DNA of 64,000 bases. It comes from Neodiprion pinetum. Lineage: Eukaryota > Arthropoda > Insecta > Hymenoptera > Diprionidae. The position numbers were made by a program, and so were the translations under genes. Under the pieces are notes generated by a model. That model did no database searches. It was not told the DNA's origin and saw only the letters and a list, made by a program, of their open reading frames with translations. Where the stretch lies: NCBI RefSeq assembly GCF_021155775.2, contig NC_060237.1:22838970-22902969 (forward strand), given 5' to 3'. Below are positions 39,291 through 51,309 of the stretch, piece by piece. Within the stretch, counting starts at the first letter, position 1. Each line of letters begins with the position of its first letter.

Positions 39291-41034
39291 CGTCAACCAC
39301 GCGGCTTCCTTTGACTCGAGGATGCAAAACGGTTATGCGACACTTACGAGTTCCTGTTCCCAAATTCTCGTTACCGCGTGAAATTTTGGCACAAGTTGTT
39401 CTCCTCATCCTGGACGCCAAATACTTTGTCTTGATTTACTACAGTAAGTTGTCGAATCGATGGGAAACGATGAAAATTAAAACGAAATCGTTGTCACGCT
39501 TTGAGATACAGACCAAATTATAGCGACTACTACGAACTAAACACGATAGGATTCTCCCGAAAAATCTATACACAGAAATGAAATCACAATGATGGACGAA
39601 TGCGAACAGCGTTCTCACTGATTCAATCCTCGTTGATCGCTCTGTCTGACCCAACTGCGTGCTGTACTACTGCGAATTCCTTAATGCACGTTTCAGAGCG
39701 AGTTACGTATGCATAATCGGCCTGATTAGAATCCGGCTTGAAATACGCATGAAAACTTCGTAGCGTTGACGTATGGATAAAAGTAAATGGAACCCAAGCC
39801 GAGTGCGAACAGTTTCTGTAGAAGTAAATCGGGCAACGAGGCTCACGCAGTAGTATGTAAAAGCACGGCTCCGGCGAGACGTGGCCGGTTCACGAGCTAT
39901 CAATGATAGTGAATTATGCATCTCACGTTCGAGGAGCATGCATCGTATGCGCATTATGATCGAGTTGGAGAGAAGAATTATTCGTCATATATTGGAGATT
40001 CTAGACGGAATAGCTTTGGCTCCGATGGGAAACGTGAAATTTCGCTCAAATTGATTCAGTTTTTATGTGCAAGTAATCGAATCACGTTACCTTTCGATTT
40101 TTCAACTAGCATAATGTCTTTGAAATTCAGGCATTATTAGGGTAACAAGCCAAATCAGGTTATTAACTTAACGTAAACTTTACAAAACCAAAATCCAATG
40201 CCATTATACATATTGAGGAATCCAAATATGAAGTTTATTCCATGAAATATATGAACGGAGAAAAGGTTGCCACTGATTTTTCTGGGGTCATTTTATTTCG
40301 TTTGCGAAAAAAAATTCATTGAACAATCAAAAATTCTAATTATAGTTTTGTAAAAAAAGTGAACAAAATTATATAGTAAAGTACGTGGAAAAATCGAGGC
40401 GTTTCCCGTATAACTTTGGCTTGAAAATTGATAAACTCGGCTTCAAATCCAGTTTTTTTAACTCTCATTTCTTCTCGTCAACCTCGACGCGCCGCACACT
40501 CTAAATTGCGAAGCTTGCAACACAGCAAAGCAAGTATATAATGTCATGGATGTTGTAAAAAGTAAAACGGTCTGCGAGTTAAGTGCCACGAGCAACATCC
40601 TTCGTCACTTTATTCTCTTTCTCTGTCTTCTTCTATTTCCCCGGATTTTCTCTCTCAACAAAACTGTCCATCGTCCAAAGTGACTTTCGCGTAAGAATTT
40701 TAATGGAATTAAACATCGTAAAAATCTCAGAAAATTTCACCTCCCAATTTTTAAGTGTGGAGAATAATTCTATTTCACCAACCGATTAGACCAATTTACA
40801 GAAATTGTTAAATTCGCAAGCATCAATGTGATGTTCTTATATTTATATGTATGTACCTACGTAGACATGGGTAATAAATTTTTTAGATGTCGCAAATAAA
40901 TTCAGTTTTGGACTCGAGTAATACGATAAAACATACACTGGTTGCATCGGTTAAAATAGTAATCGAACAGAACGAAATCGTCATTCGCTAAATTTAAAAA
41001 GCAGATGCGTGGCAAAAAGATCGTTGGTACAAAA

Positions 41035-41750
41035 AGCTTGTTAACGGATATCGACAAGCGTGTGACATTGATATCAGGGCAGCGGTAGAAAAACAACGTT
41101 GTGCTTGTTTAAAGAATCGTAAATCTCAAATTCCGATTTTATTCAATACCCGATTTTCCTGCTCTCTTTATTACTACCAACAAGAATTTCAAGTCAGGCA
41201 CGAAAAGCAGTGCTTCACAGTGGATTGCAAGCGTGGGTCTCATTTTTCACCACTAATACAACTTCATATATTTTAATTGTTCTTTATTCATTCAGTGGTT
41301 GGATGAATGGCAACGTGCTTAGTACCACGCTTATTCTGGCATTTTCAATTATTGATTAATTCCGTGTAATTCTTGGCGTTAATTCCGGTCGACAGAGCTG
41401 CTCCACACAGCATTCATTATTCGTAAGTCGAGACGGGGCTTGACATCAACAGCTGCAAGTACTCGCTGTAGTTCCTGAATTTTATACATATATGATCGGA
41501 TTTTTCCCTGCTGACTTGCCAAACAAGTAATGTTGATAGATGTTTAATTGTTGAAAACCAGGTTTTTTCAAAACCATTGTCGTATCAGGTCTGTAGTACC
41601 TAGCGAAAAATCCATTTTGAACCACACAGTCCTGTTAATTAAGAATCCAAGTACCGAAGTGTAGACGAATAACGATTTTGTATCAATCGTTCTCTGATGT
41701 TCAATAATCAGTATTTTTCATACATTCCAATATCATTACATTAAACCCCA
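41035..41750. repeat. Diverged direct duplication, copy 1
   Basis: Blocks here recur in the same order and orientation about 4.2 kb downstream. The clearest are 41056-41076, which matches 45236-45256 at 20 of 21 bases (GTGTGACATTGATATCA core), and about 41410-41490 against 45600-45690. A weaker match joins roughly 41699-41740 to 45832-45875. On the minus strand, a segment from about 41540 to 41390 stays open for about 50 codons and reads like protein (KIQELQRVLAAVDV). It ends at a stop and has no recognised domain. Confidence 0.45.
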
Positions 41751-41759
41751 TTTTTTTTA

Positions 41760-44700
41760 ACAATGTTTTCATCGGTTCAGTTCCAAAATTGAATTTCCTT
41801 GCGTGAAATCCAAGGAATCTAAAATTTGTGCGATTCTCAACTAATCAAAAATGGACCAGAATCGGCAAACCTGAATCAGTAAACGAAAAAATAGTTTTAC
41901 GAAACCGTATTTTCCCGATTTCGGCAGAACTACAGTTGAAGAAACTAAGATTTGACCCAAGACAACGAAAAGCTGAAAAATAATTTACTCGGTGTCATTT
42001 TTGATCCCGAGGATCCAAGAACGCATGATAGATAGAAAAGGTGGGGTGAGAGGGAGTAACGGCGGAAGTAACTGAACGAAACGGAGCAGCCGGGCGGCGC
42101 GAGAAGTCGTAATTAAAATTTAATCGCTTCGGTTGAACCAGCTCACTCCGTCAACCGGCAACTCCGGGGTTTCCCCATTCTCTTCGAGTGCTGTCGTAAC
42201 CCTGCCCTGAGGAATACTCGGCGTCTATGCTCCGTATAATGCGTTGCCCCCATATCCTGTATCCGTGTGCGTATAATACGAAGGTACCTATCCACCTACG
42301 TCGAACGTCCCGCAGCATACATTGCGCGTGTATTTTGCCCTGAACATACTCGGCATCGCGATGGATCGGGTCGGATATCAAATCGGATCTGCGAACCTGT
42401 TTGCTCAAATTTAAAGGTGAGTCTCACAGAGACGGGTTGAATGGCCGGACGCCGATTCGTTTCCTTGGAAACAAAGCTGGGTTTCTACATGTGCGAAATT
42501 CGTTGAAACTGACTGCTCTTTCGGTGATATCTTTAAGGATGACGTTTCGTTTGGTATGAAAGAAAATTTCCCAAAACCGGGGGCCATGCCGAACGCCTTA
42601 ATAATTTCATGATTTCAGCATAATGGATCTACTATTTTCAGAACCTCGTTCACCGTCTCTGCACGGATCCTGATTGACGAGGGTTAATGTACAGGGTAGG
42701 TTCGCAGACTGTCTAAACCAATCGCGAATCGGCCTTAGGACTCCGTCACGCGGTGAGAAGCTGACGTGACTCGGTAGAATATGGAACTTTCGCCAAATTA
42801 GGATGGGCATGTAAGACGTGTCCATGTACTTCATTTTCATTTCACGTAGAGATGCGTGATCGAGTGATTTTTCAGCTGATCGTTAAACCGATCGTTACGA
42901 CCTTATCCGAGGGTCAAATCGATCGAAAATTATTACAAGCTTTGGAAATATAACTTGTATGTACTCGTATAACAGGATATTAGAATGGAAAATGATCAAC
43001 CATATACGACGGATTTGTTTATTAACATAAAAAGTGTAGCTCCGCCGTAAAAGATTCCGGTATTCAATTTATTTATATTGAGAAACTTGTGTGAACGAGA
43101 GTGGCTGATAATAACCTGAAGAGCAACGTTGGCACGATTATTTCGGGTAAATATTAGATCGTTGGTAAATGTTTTCGATACAATATCCACAAAAATAATT
43201 ATCCCATATCAGATCAGAGTTATTTAAACGAGTTGAGAGTGAAGAATAAAAAGAGAATTCACATCCCAATCAAATCTCCATTATTTTTCAAATTATATTC
43301 CGTTATTCGAAAAAGTTGACAATTAATCAGATTGTTAATCCACCTCAAGCGTTATAGGAAATGTCGAATATTACTTGGTACAATAATTCCACGTACATTA
43401 TACACGAACGGTGAGCCAATTCGCGAACTATCAAGACAACTTTTGCGTCAACGAAGTAGGTGCCTCGGCAGTTCCATAAGCTCTGCCATTTCCCAAGGGT
43501 CCGAAATTTAGTGTAATTTTCGTTGGCACTAAGGAAAGCGCATTCATGCGATGAATACATAGATATACGCCTGCGTGCGGATACTGACAGGCCAATATGA
43601 CTGGCTTACCCGCAGCTGTGGCCTCAACGACGTGTCTAATAAGCTAGGAAATTGTTTTGCTAGTGACTGGGGATTTCACCGCGCGTTTCCATGTAACTAC
43701 GGATTACGAGGTGGCGTAGGGTGGACTCCAGATGGTTCGCATATCTTACGATTGTCACAACGACCGCAATGTTGCCTCAACGCGGCTGCAGAAAGTCACC
43801 AAGATTTCGTCGTCACCGCAGAATGCTCGTGAAAAAAAAAGAATAATAACAACGGTAATGTTAATAATAACAATAACGAGCAAACAGAGAGAGTATATTT
43901 GATCCGAATTAAATTAACGCGATTTTCGGAGTGCAGGGGGGGGAGGGGGGACGATATTACGAAAATGCGAGAAAACTATACGGGGATTGCGCAATAAATT
44001 GATATTAATATACTAAAGGCGAGCTCTCAGTGCCTCCCCGGTTTCCAGAGCTTCCAATCATTGTTACGAAAGTTAGGTGCCCGACTTGCACGTATATCAT
44101 ATATTCATATGCATACGAGTGCACCTCTTGCATTAATTCGCAGTGTCAAACGACATCGTTGAATCCATTCATTGATACTTTCTTCCTATAATCCTTGCCG
44201 AGAATAACAACGTTTATGTACGTAGATCGCGGAACAATGTATATAAACATATATAAAAGCAAAGGAGGAATATCTCCGTTGACAAAAACATTTTTGGCAT
44301 TTTCTTGAGAAAATAAATAAATAAATTCTAAGTTTATATGTATATATATACATATCACGCGTCTAATGGCGTAGGGTTAGGACCTTTTGCTTTTGAATAT
44401 AAATCTCTTTTTCTCGCAACTACGCTTAAAACATAGAAATATGGTCAGAAACGTTGAATTACATAACGTTTTAATCAAAAGCGAAACGTCATATGTACTG
44501 GTAGATACGGCCTTTTGGTCCTGATGAAAATTGAAATCTACTACAGTAGTTGCATAAGGGCGTGACCGCCAAAAATTATCATCTTATTCTGATAAAATCG
44601 CATTTTTGGCGGTTACGAGCATATGTCATTAGACTCGCGATATACAAATTTCTTCATAATATGAGCGATGAATAAAAAAAGAGAGGATTTGAAAAAAGGA

Positions 44701-45220
44701 TAGAACTAAAAAAAAACAAAAGTAAAAATTTCATCGAAATTTAACCCAAGAATTGCAAAAATTAATGGTTGAATGAAGATATAATACAAGAAAGTAAATA
44801 TCGTGATAATCTGACAATACAATCATGCAACCACGTCTGCATACACCGAAGACTTTGTCTTTATTGGCTCATCGGATGAATTTGAAGTCAATTTTTCGTC
44901 GGTTCGTTGGGCACGTCAACTCGGCCAGGCTACGTGAGGCGGAAAGCTGTCGAAATTTTCAAGTAGGCATCATGAATATATTTTAAAGTTAGAATCTTTC
45001 AGCGAGAGATTTGTTAGATTCGCAGGAAAATTCAATTTCGGATTCAAATAAATTCACATGCGATGGACGAGAAAATTCAATGGTCATATTACAAATTAAC
45101 AAACGAACCGGTCAGTTATGAAAATCGTGACTTCTGCCGAACAGGCCTTCGGTAAGATACGAACCATGGATGGGTGGAATTGAGTTCATGGATATAAAAA
45201 GTTGACCAAGAGAAATCCAT
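41760..45220. other. Spacer between the two duplicated segments
   Basis: Minus-strand frames at 43190-42996 (reading NINKLNTGIFYGGATLF) and 43560-43345 are open and faintly protein-like. The first has a hydrophobic end that could be a receptor membrane segment, but neither has clear splice sites. The hairpin at 44562-44616 lies here. A short perfect AT-rich palindrome lies near 44337-44356. Confidence 0.35.
44562..44616. repeat. Hairpin with 15 bp arms
   Basis: The left arm GTGACCGCCAAAAAT (44562-44576) and the reverse complement of 44602-44616 (GTAACCGCCAAAAAT) differ at one base. The intervening 25 bases would form the loop. Nothing shows whether it is transcribed. A MITE fragment or chance are both possible. 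Confidence 0.4.
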
Positions 45221-45227
45221 GAGATAA

Positions 45228-45880
45228 ATATTAACAAACGTGTGACATTGATATCAAGAGTACAAAAGCGACTTTGCGTTTGTTTCAATCAATTATGGGC
45301 CTTGGACCATAGGTGGCTGATTTTCATCTCCTCCATTCCTGCCGACTGTGCGACAAACTTCATCTTAGACCCTGGACGAGAAGTCGAGTTGCACACGGTG
45401 AATATCATTCTAGCAGAAGCATCCCGTCCACCAGCACAGGATACGTCAGTAGAGTTGTCCGCATGTAGATGGTCGGAGATCGCTTGAAATAACGCAAGTC
45501 GCGTTTTTTACTAATGATATCAACGTCGTTAGTTTGTCAATAGCCAATCTGCTTTCTTACAGCCTTTTAGCTGCTCCTTCCAGCGAAGAGGGTAGCTCAG
45601 CGCATCGTTGATAATTCCTACGTCGAGGCAAGGATGACGTCAGTGGCTGCAAGCACTTACCAAAGGTCCTGAATTTGGCATACCGGATCGATCACTTTCT
45701 TCTGACTCGTGAAAAACAATGTTTCGTCGTTGATGTTTCTTATCAAGCTCGTTTATATACCATTACGAAACTCATTTTCACCATTCCAAGTAGTCAAATC
45801 ACAATCTCATAGATTTCAATCGCTTATTTATTCAATGATCTGTATTTCTAGCATGTATCAATATGACCATTCAATTCGAT
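45228..45880. repeat. Diverged direct duplication, copy 2
   Basis: This is the counterpart of the 41 kb segment, with blocks in the same order at offsets of 4.13-4.19 kb. In the protein-like minus-strand part, IQDLW is followed by stops where copy 1 reads IQELQRVLAAVDV. The bases TTTG|GTAAGTG at this point form a good splice donor, whereas copy 1 has GCGAGT at the same place. So this copy is either interrupted or spliced there. At 45250-45490 the minus strand is also open for about 75 codons and GC-richer than its surroundings, with no recognised domain. Confidence 0.4.
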
Positions 45881-45889
45881 TTTGAGTAT

Positions 45890-48800
45890 CGTTCATGATG
45901 TTTTTTCCGTAAAATGAAACGAATCGAACGAGTTTGCAACCTTAGGCTGTCGGAGTATATGCTCGATTATTAAAAAGTTATTTTTCCTGTACATTCATTG
46001 ATCGCCCGATAAATTTTTCTACCAATTTTCGCACTTAGTTTGTCGAGACTGGCCTGTACGCGAATTTCATCGTTCGAATCCGAAATTCTCGATCGAGGGA
46101 AGATGAGATTCCTATTTGTATAATATACCGGGGTATCGTGCAACGGGTGGAGGGGTTTAAACGCGGGTCAGAACCGAAATCGGTGTAATTATCTTAGTAT
46201 TCGAAACACGCGCAGGATCATAAAATTCGGAACTTTGCCCCGTCCGGAGAGGATGGAGAGGAAAGACCTGAAGGGGGTGAAAGTCGTCGTCATCCTGGCG
46301 ATCCGTTCGTCCTTGGGAGTCCGGCGGCACGGCGTTTCAGCAGAGAGCGATCCTCCATGAAAGTCAATCGCGACGAGCTTGTCGCAGGGGAATCGGAGAG
46401 TCTACCCTCGCCTCGGTTATGGTCAGCTATGGTCAGCTATACGGTCTGCAATCGTTCTTGGAAACTGGATGAGAGTTAATGTCAGGGTTAGGGGTTGGGC
46501 TGTTCTTTTCGTACGTGTTTCGGGACATCTTTTTGGACATACTTGAAGAGAACTCGGTACTGCCTCGAAATAATACGCATTGCTTGTGAATCGGTTCATT
46601 CTAAATACGACGAGGTATTTTTCTTCGTTGGGGTATCGGGTTGAGCTTGAAAAATATTTGGAACAAGTTTACGGCGACGTTCGATCGATCATCGTCAACC
46701 GATTCCTGCATCGATGAAAAATTCCACCGGGATGTCACGGGCGCAGTTTTATGGTCCGTTGATGGGCAAAAATTTTGTTCAGGCTCGCACATTCTTCTTC
46801 TTTATATCGCCCCCCGCCGCCGGTATAATAAACTCTAAGTCTATCGCGAATTTTCACGCGTACGTGGGCGTATATGAGGCAGAGATGGCGCGGCCTGTCC
46901 GCGGTTGGATGGCTTGCGAAGAGGCGACGAGGGGAATTGGATAGAGAAAGAAGGCCAAGGAGACGTACCGCAGAAATAAAGGCGTCCGAGGTTATTTGCC
47001 GACTTAATTACAACGTCACTGAAGGGGGGCGGAGAGCATTAAAGCCAAACACGTAGAACCACTATTTTTGACCTGAACGATCTCTCGTCAACGAGTGACT
47101 CTGTGATTAAACTCTTACACGTGACGAGGCGTACCCGCCCTAAAAAAGATGGAATTCCCCTCTATCTTTTCGGAAAACTCGAATTTGTATTGCAGTACCG
47201 TTTTTGACGAACGTCGAATTAGCACAACGAAGTTAAAGTCGGTCTCCAACCGTCATAGATTTATTAAACTCATCGCAATGGCTGTGAGAAAGTGATATTC
47301 TCAACGTTGGACGGATTTTTTTTTTTGAAATTGGTTACGTGTCAGGTTGTGCAATAATCACAAAAATTGCAGTTCACTTGAATTGTGTCTAACACGAAAT
47401 TTAAAATTAACGTATCATTATTAAGAAAGGTATAAATCTCAAAACCCGTGCTAAACAATTTTTAGCTTATAATGTTCAGCATTCCGGAAAATATCATCTT
47501 ATGTGGTTAGAAGTTATAAGAAAATTATGTTACATCAAAATATCTTCCAAAATATTTTTCAGAAGATCCCTCGGGTGAGGTGAATTTTCGTAGCAAAATA
47601 TGTTTTTTTCATTTCTAGAAGTCCAAGTAACAGAAAAGACAATTATTATAGTATAGCATTGAGATTCGCCAATTTCCGGTGAAAAATATTCATTTTCTTG
47701 CAATTTTAGAAACAGATTTCAGTGAGGACTTCTTAACTTTCGAAATTTTACGCGGTGTGAATATAACTGCTCTCACAAATTGTGGAATCAAACGTGAGGA
47801 TTTAAGTACTGCGTATTAATACAGAGAGTTTTTTTGTGATGAAATGTACACTTCGTAAATTTTTATCTCACATTTTATAAAATATTTTATATCAATAGCG
47901 TGGGCGTCAATGAGAAAATACCAATAAACGATGAAGAAGGCATTTTCTTGACCAATTTTCATCCAACTTCAACCAACGTACCGTACAATGGAGGCACGAG
48001 AAACCCTGACGTTGAGTAAAATATCGACGGAGCAACACCCAATTCCATATTATCCCGAGAGCTTTTGAAGGTAAGATTCGCATTTGAAGCTTGGTAAAAC
48101 TGTTGAAGCGATAAGCTCCAGAAGTAAACAAAGCAGGCATTTACCGGTTAGCTACGGGATACCAAGAAATTGCTGGTTATTAATAACTAGTTGTCGGGTA
48201 AAACGAGTCAACATTTAGCGAGGTCACACTTTTCACGCTACGAAAAATTTAATTTCAACGGTGAAAATCAAACGGAAAATTAAATACTCATTTTTACGAA
48301 CGTCGAAAAATCAATCCTTCGTGGCGATTCTGTGATCGTTTAAAAGCAGCTACCATGAGGTGAAAATTTTTTTTTTTTAGTGGATAGATATGATGTGATT
48401 CACCACCAGCTATTTTCAGGCAATATTTATTTTACAAGCATGACGAGTGAAGGACCTTGATACGGAGAATTGCGGAGCAGAGGACGGACGCCTAGAACTG
48501 CACACGTATTATATTTTCCTACCGAAGCTCAAAGGTGCCCTCGTCAACTTGTTCGCACTGTTTATCGCAGTCCTTTTCTCCGCTCTATTCAACGAAACGT
48601 AAGCAAAAAGCGCAGAATCGTTCAAAAGGAATTCGAGAATTATTAGAAAGCACCGATGAAACACATAATCTCAGCCATTTTTTTTTATGACGGATAAAAT
48701 TGATATTAAGCAAACTGTGATAACGCTATTGTTCGGTGAAACAGATTCGTGAATAACTATAGTTGTTGCAGAAAGTGCACGATTTTGAATTAAGAATAAG

Positions 48801-48890
48801 ATAAACCAAACAACACACAGTACGCTATGAACAGAATTTCAATCGTTGCGCAGTATAATAGAAATGCGTAATCGAGTTATCAGCGACGTC
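45890..48890. other. Gene-poor stretch
   Basis: It contains the tandem 10-mer at 46421 and unremarkable AT-rich sequence from 47.2 to 48.4 kb. A minus-strand segment near 48.1-47.95 kb is open in two frames but carries no motif I recognise. Confidence 0.4.
46421..46440 (+). repeat. Tandem 10-mer (GGTCAGCTAT x2)
   Basis: Two perfect adjacent copies of a 10-base unit. Probably a recent small slippage event. Confidence 0.8.
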
Positions 48891-48900
48891 GCAAACATAC

Positions 48901-49230
48901 CTTTCATGCTCACGCTGCAAGTTAATCCTCTTGTACTAGTTCCGACCTTGTTTTTCTCACTGCTATTATCCGTGCTGCACACACTATTTACCGAGAGTCA
49001 CTTTTGGCACAGAACACATTGAAAAAATAAACACACACAACGAAAAGGGCAGCGAATACGACGCGATACAGAAGACCGATGTCACTCCGGCAGCTGACCA
49101 CGTGCAAATGGCGCCGCAAATTCGCTCGCGAGTTGACGCTGTTCGCACAGAGCTTGTCGAAAGCTGGAGCACATGCGCAGAACCTTCGATTCTCGCGTTA
49201 CGCGCTGAATTCTGATTCGAAAATTACGTC
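48901..49230 (-). promoter_or_regulatory. Possible promoter and first exon, minus strand
   Basis: A CpG-rich patch at about 49080-49210 holds a CACGTG E-box (about 49099), an ATGGCGCCGC string and an ACATGCGCAG string resembling an NRF1 half-site. It stands out from AT-rich flanks. Downstream on the minus strand a leader-like stretch ends in ATGAAAG|GTATGT at 48901, a plausible first exon with a start codon next to the donor. A further minus-strand segment at 48584-48523 (reading GEKDCDKQCEQVDEGTFELR, acceptor GAATAG, donor GTAGGA) is open but in the wrong phase to join directly. Promoter status is inferred from motifs only. Confidence 0.25.
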
Positions 49231-49680
49231 GCGTCCACGGTTATTGAAAAAACGGATGCATTTTGATTGTTGATTAGAACATTTGGGCAGCATAGAATGA
49301 ACATGGACTTATTAAATAAACTGTGTTGCAAAAATAGCGTGTGTCAGAACTGCGAATGGGCGATATCTGACTCGAGTGATTACAGAACTCGCCTTGACTC
49401 ATGCTGCGTTGACATTCGTTGGAAATCGCTTATTTTCCGCACTTGTAAAGTAACATACTATTTTTTTTTTTAATCTGATTTCTTTAAAATTTCTCGATAA
49501 TATTTATTGTGATACAAGCAACAATCACTGCGTGGCGTAAGTTGTCGTCGAAGTTGGTGTATGTTAAGTTTTTTTTTTTACCGAGGATTGTTTTTTATTG
49601 GGAAAGGAACATCATTATGTCGATTTCGTACATTGCATGCTGGTTAAAAGCGCAGGAGCCTCTGTGGCTCTGAGATCCTG

Positions 49681-49840
49681 TAAACCAATACGAATTGAGC
49701 ATGTCAAAAGCGGAATTAAAACAAATCAAAAGGAATTCAAAAGAATTGGCACACGGGGCTGTTGATTTTGTTCAATTTATTTTAATTCGTGGCTATTTAG
49801 TTTTTTACTGAGACAATTCATTTCAATTCGTTTTGGTTTA
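49681..49840. repeat. 160 bp imperfect palindrome, possible small MITE remnant
   Basis: The outer 18 bases at 49681-49698 (TAAACCAATACGAATTGA) match the reverse complement of 49823-49840 at 17 of 18 positions. Further inside, GAATTAAAACAAATC-type sequence on the left pairs imperfectly with TTCAATTTATTTTAATTC on the right. There is no coding capacity and no obvious flanking duplication. Size and structure fit a degraded miniature inverted-repeat element or a foldback. Confidence 0.45.
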
Positions 49841-50665
49841 CTGGGGAGTGCATTTAGTGGGAAGAGAGGCTCGTAAATCAATTCTGAATCGAAAAGTTTA
49901 CAGCATCCTGTTTTGAGGGATTTGAAAACTGCTAGAATCAATTCAATCGTACACTAAATCATCTCAATTTTGCTACAGAAATCGATTGCGCGTTATAAAC
50001 TCACTGCTAACAGTATAATCTGACAGACGCATCTGAAAGGTTTTTCGTTCTGCAAGTATCCAAATTTCAGCATTCATGGCTTCCTTATTATTCAACTGCA
50101 GTTTATAATTACAAAGATGTACATGCTGTTCCTGTACAGCTCCTGCAGGAAAACAACGCTGTACATATTTTTTATTCTAATACATCCTCCACGTGTTTGA
50201 TATTTATAAAGTTTGAATCACATGTAAATTATTCTTATTTCCAGAGACTGGGGCTTTTTAATATAGACACGTTGGTACCATGGCAGACAGAATGACCTAC
50301 CACTGTAGGAAAGGAAAAAAGCTCTTGCCTAGCGAGTTAGGCTTTGCAGGATTCACTGCGATCATCAGTTGTGGTCCAATGGTACAGGATTCTGTTTTAA
50401 AGACTATAGCTGAACCCGAGATGAATTTTCCATTTCTCTCGTAGCTGCCGAGGGTTAGTTTAGTGATAACCCTATCATGAACTTGATTTCCGGGTTTCCA
50501 CAGTCAATTTTCTCCTTCAACGTCGGTATGGAGAGAGTTACCAGCAGCAGTTACCGCTTCGGCTGAAGTAACAGGCTATCGAAGCGATTTCGTCATCATG
50601 CACTGTGCGTCGGTATTTCATGATAAATTCGATTAAATTTATTGCAACGGCAACATTGTACTTAC

Positions 50666-51302
50666 TGTAGATATAATCTTCGATGGTTACTGAAGAAACT
50701 AAAATCTGTACTGCGAATTTGCACCTCTGAGAATAACGTCGATACCTTGAAAATCTGAATGCATTTTGCATTGTCCGAGCATTTATTAATTTTCCATTAG
50801 TGATTCAACAGGAATTACTTTCATCTACAACATTGACTGGTACCAATCGGATAAACGGAAATTGGCAGTGATTTCAGTTAAAAAACGAACACAAAATTGA
50901 CAAGGTGCTTGAATATATCTGTACCACTGCAGCGTCAATATGTATTCAGTCCATCTTTTACGTCGAGGTAGAATTGCATATTTACACCGGTATTCAATTA
51001 GTGATAATTTCATGTTTACTCCGAAACACGACTCTGGTCTACAACCAGCGAACAACAGATAACCGATACCGTCTGATTGATTATAATTATCACTTCTGAG
51101 GTGTTCGTACACGCAACACGTTGTTATTATTGGAGAAGTCAGTAAGTTCGAATTATGTTATGCAAAAGACGTACCGTAGATCAGGCGAATTGCAACTTCG
51201 ACAGTCAAGCTTACAGGCAAATGATCCATTGATGCTGCCGAATCGAAACGTCCACATCTGATCGTAATTCAGTGGCCTCTTTCATCAAAGTATCGACGTG
51301 TT
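50666..51302 (-). pseudogene. Odorant-receptor-like fragment (two exons)
   Basis: Two minus-strand segments join in phase. Exon A (51302-51215) starts after an AG acceptor and ends at a GTAAGC donor. It reads HVDTLMKEATELRSD, then VSIRQHQWIICL. Exon B (50754-50666) starts after TTCAG and ends at a GTAAGTAC donor. It reads FSRYRRYS, then FAVQILVSSVTI. Joined, they give the order seen in insect odorant receptors (7tm_6): a long loop, an H-Q-x-I-I helix, then a membrane segment of the type F-x-V-Q-I-L-V-S-S. The usual Cys after SSVTI is replaced by Glu-Asp. I could not find the N-terminal exons or the conserved C-terminal exons nearby, so this is a relic, or part of a gene whose other exons I missed. 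The identification rests on pattern memory, not a search. Confidence 0.35.
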
Positions 51303-51309
51303 CTCATGT

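Noticed and set aside
42151..42408. 85-codon minus-strand frame
   Set aside because: It is open and mildly protein-like but lacks an ATG, a convincing acceptor-donor pair and any motif.
43345..43560. 71-codon minus-strand frame as a receptor exon
   Set aside because: Two frames are open, neither has good splice borders, and no receptor motif is visible.
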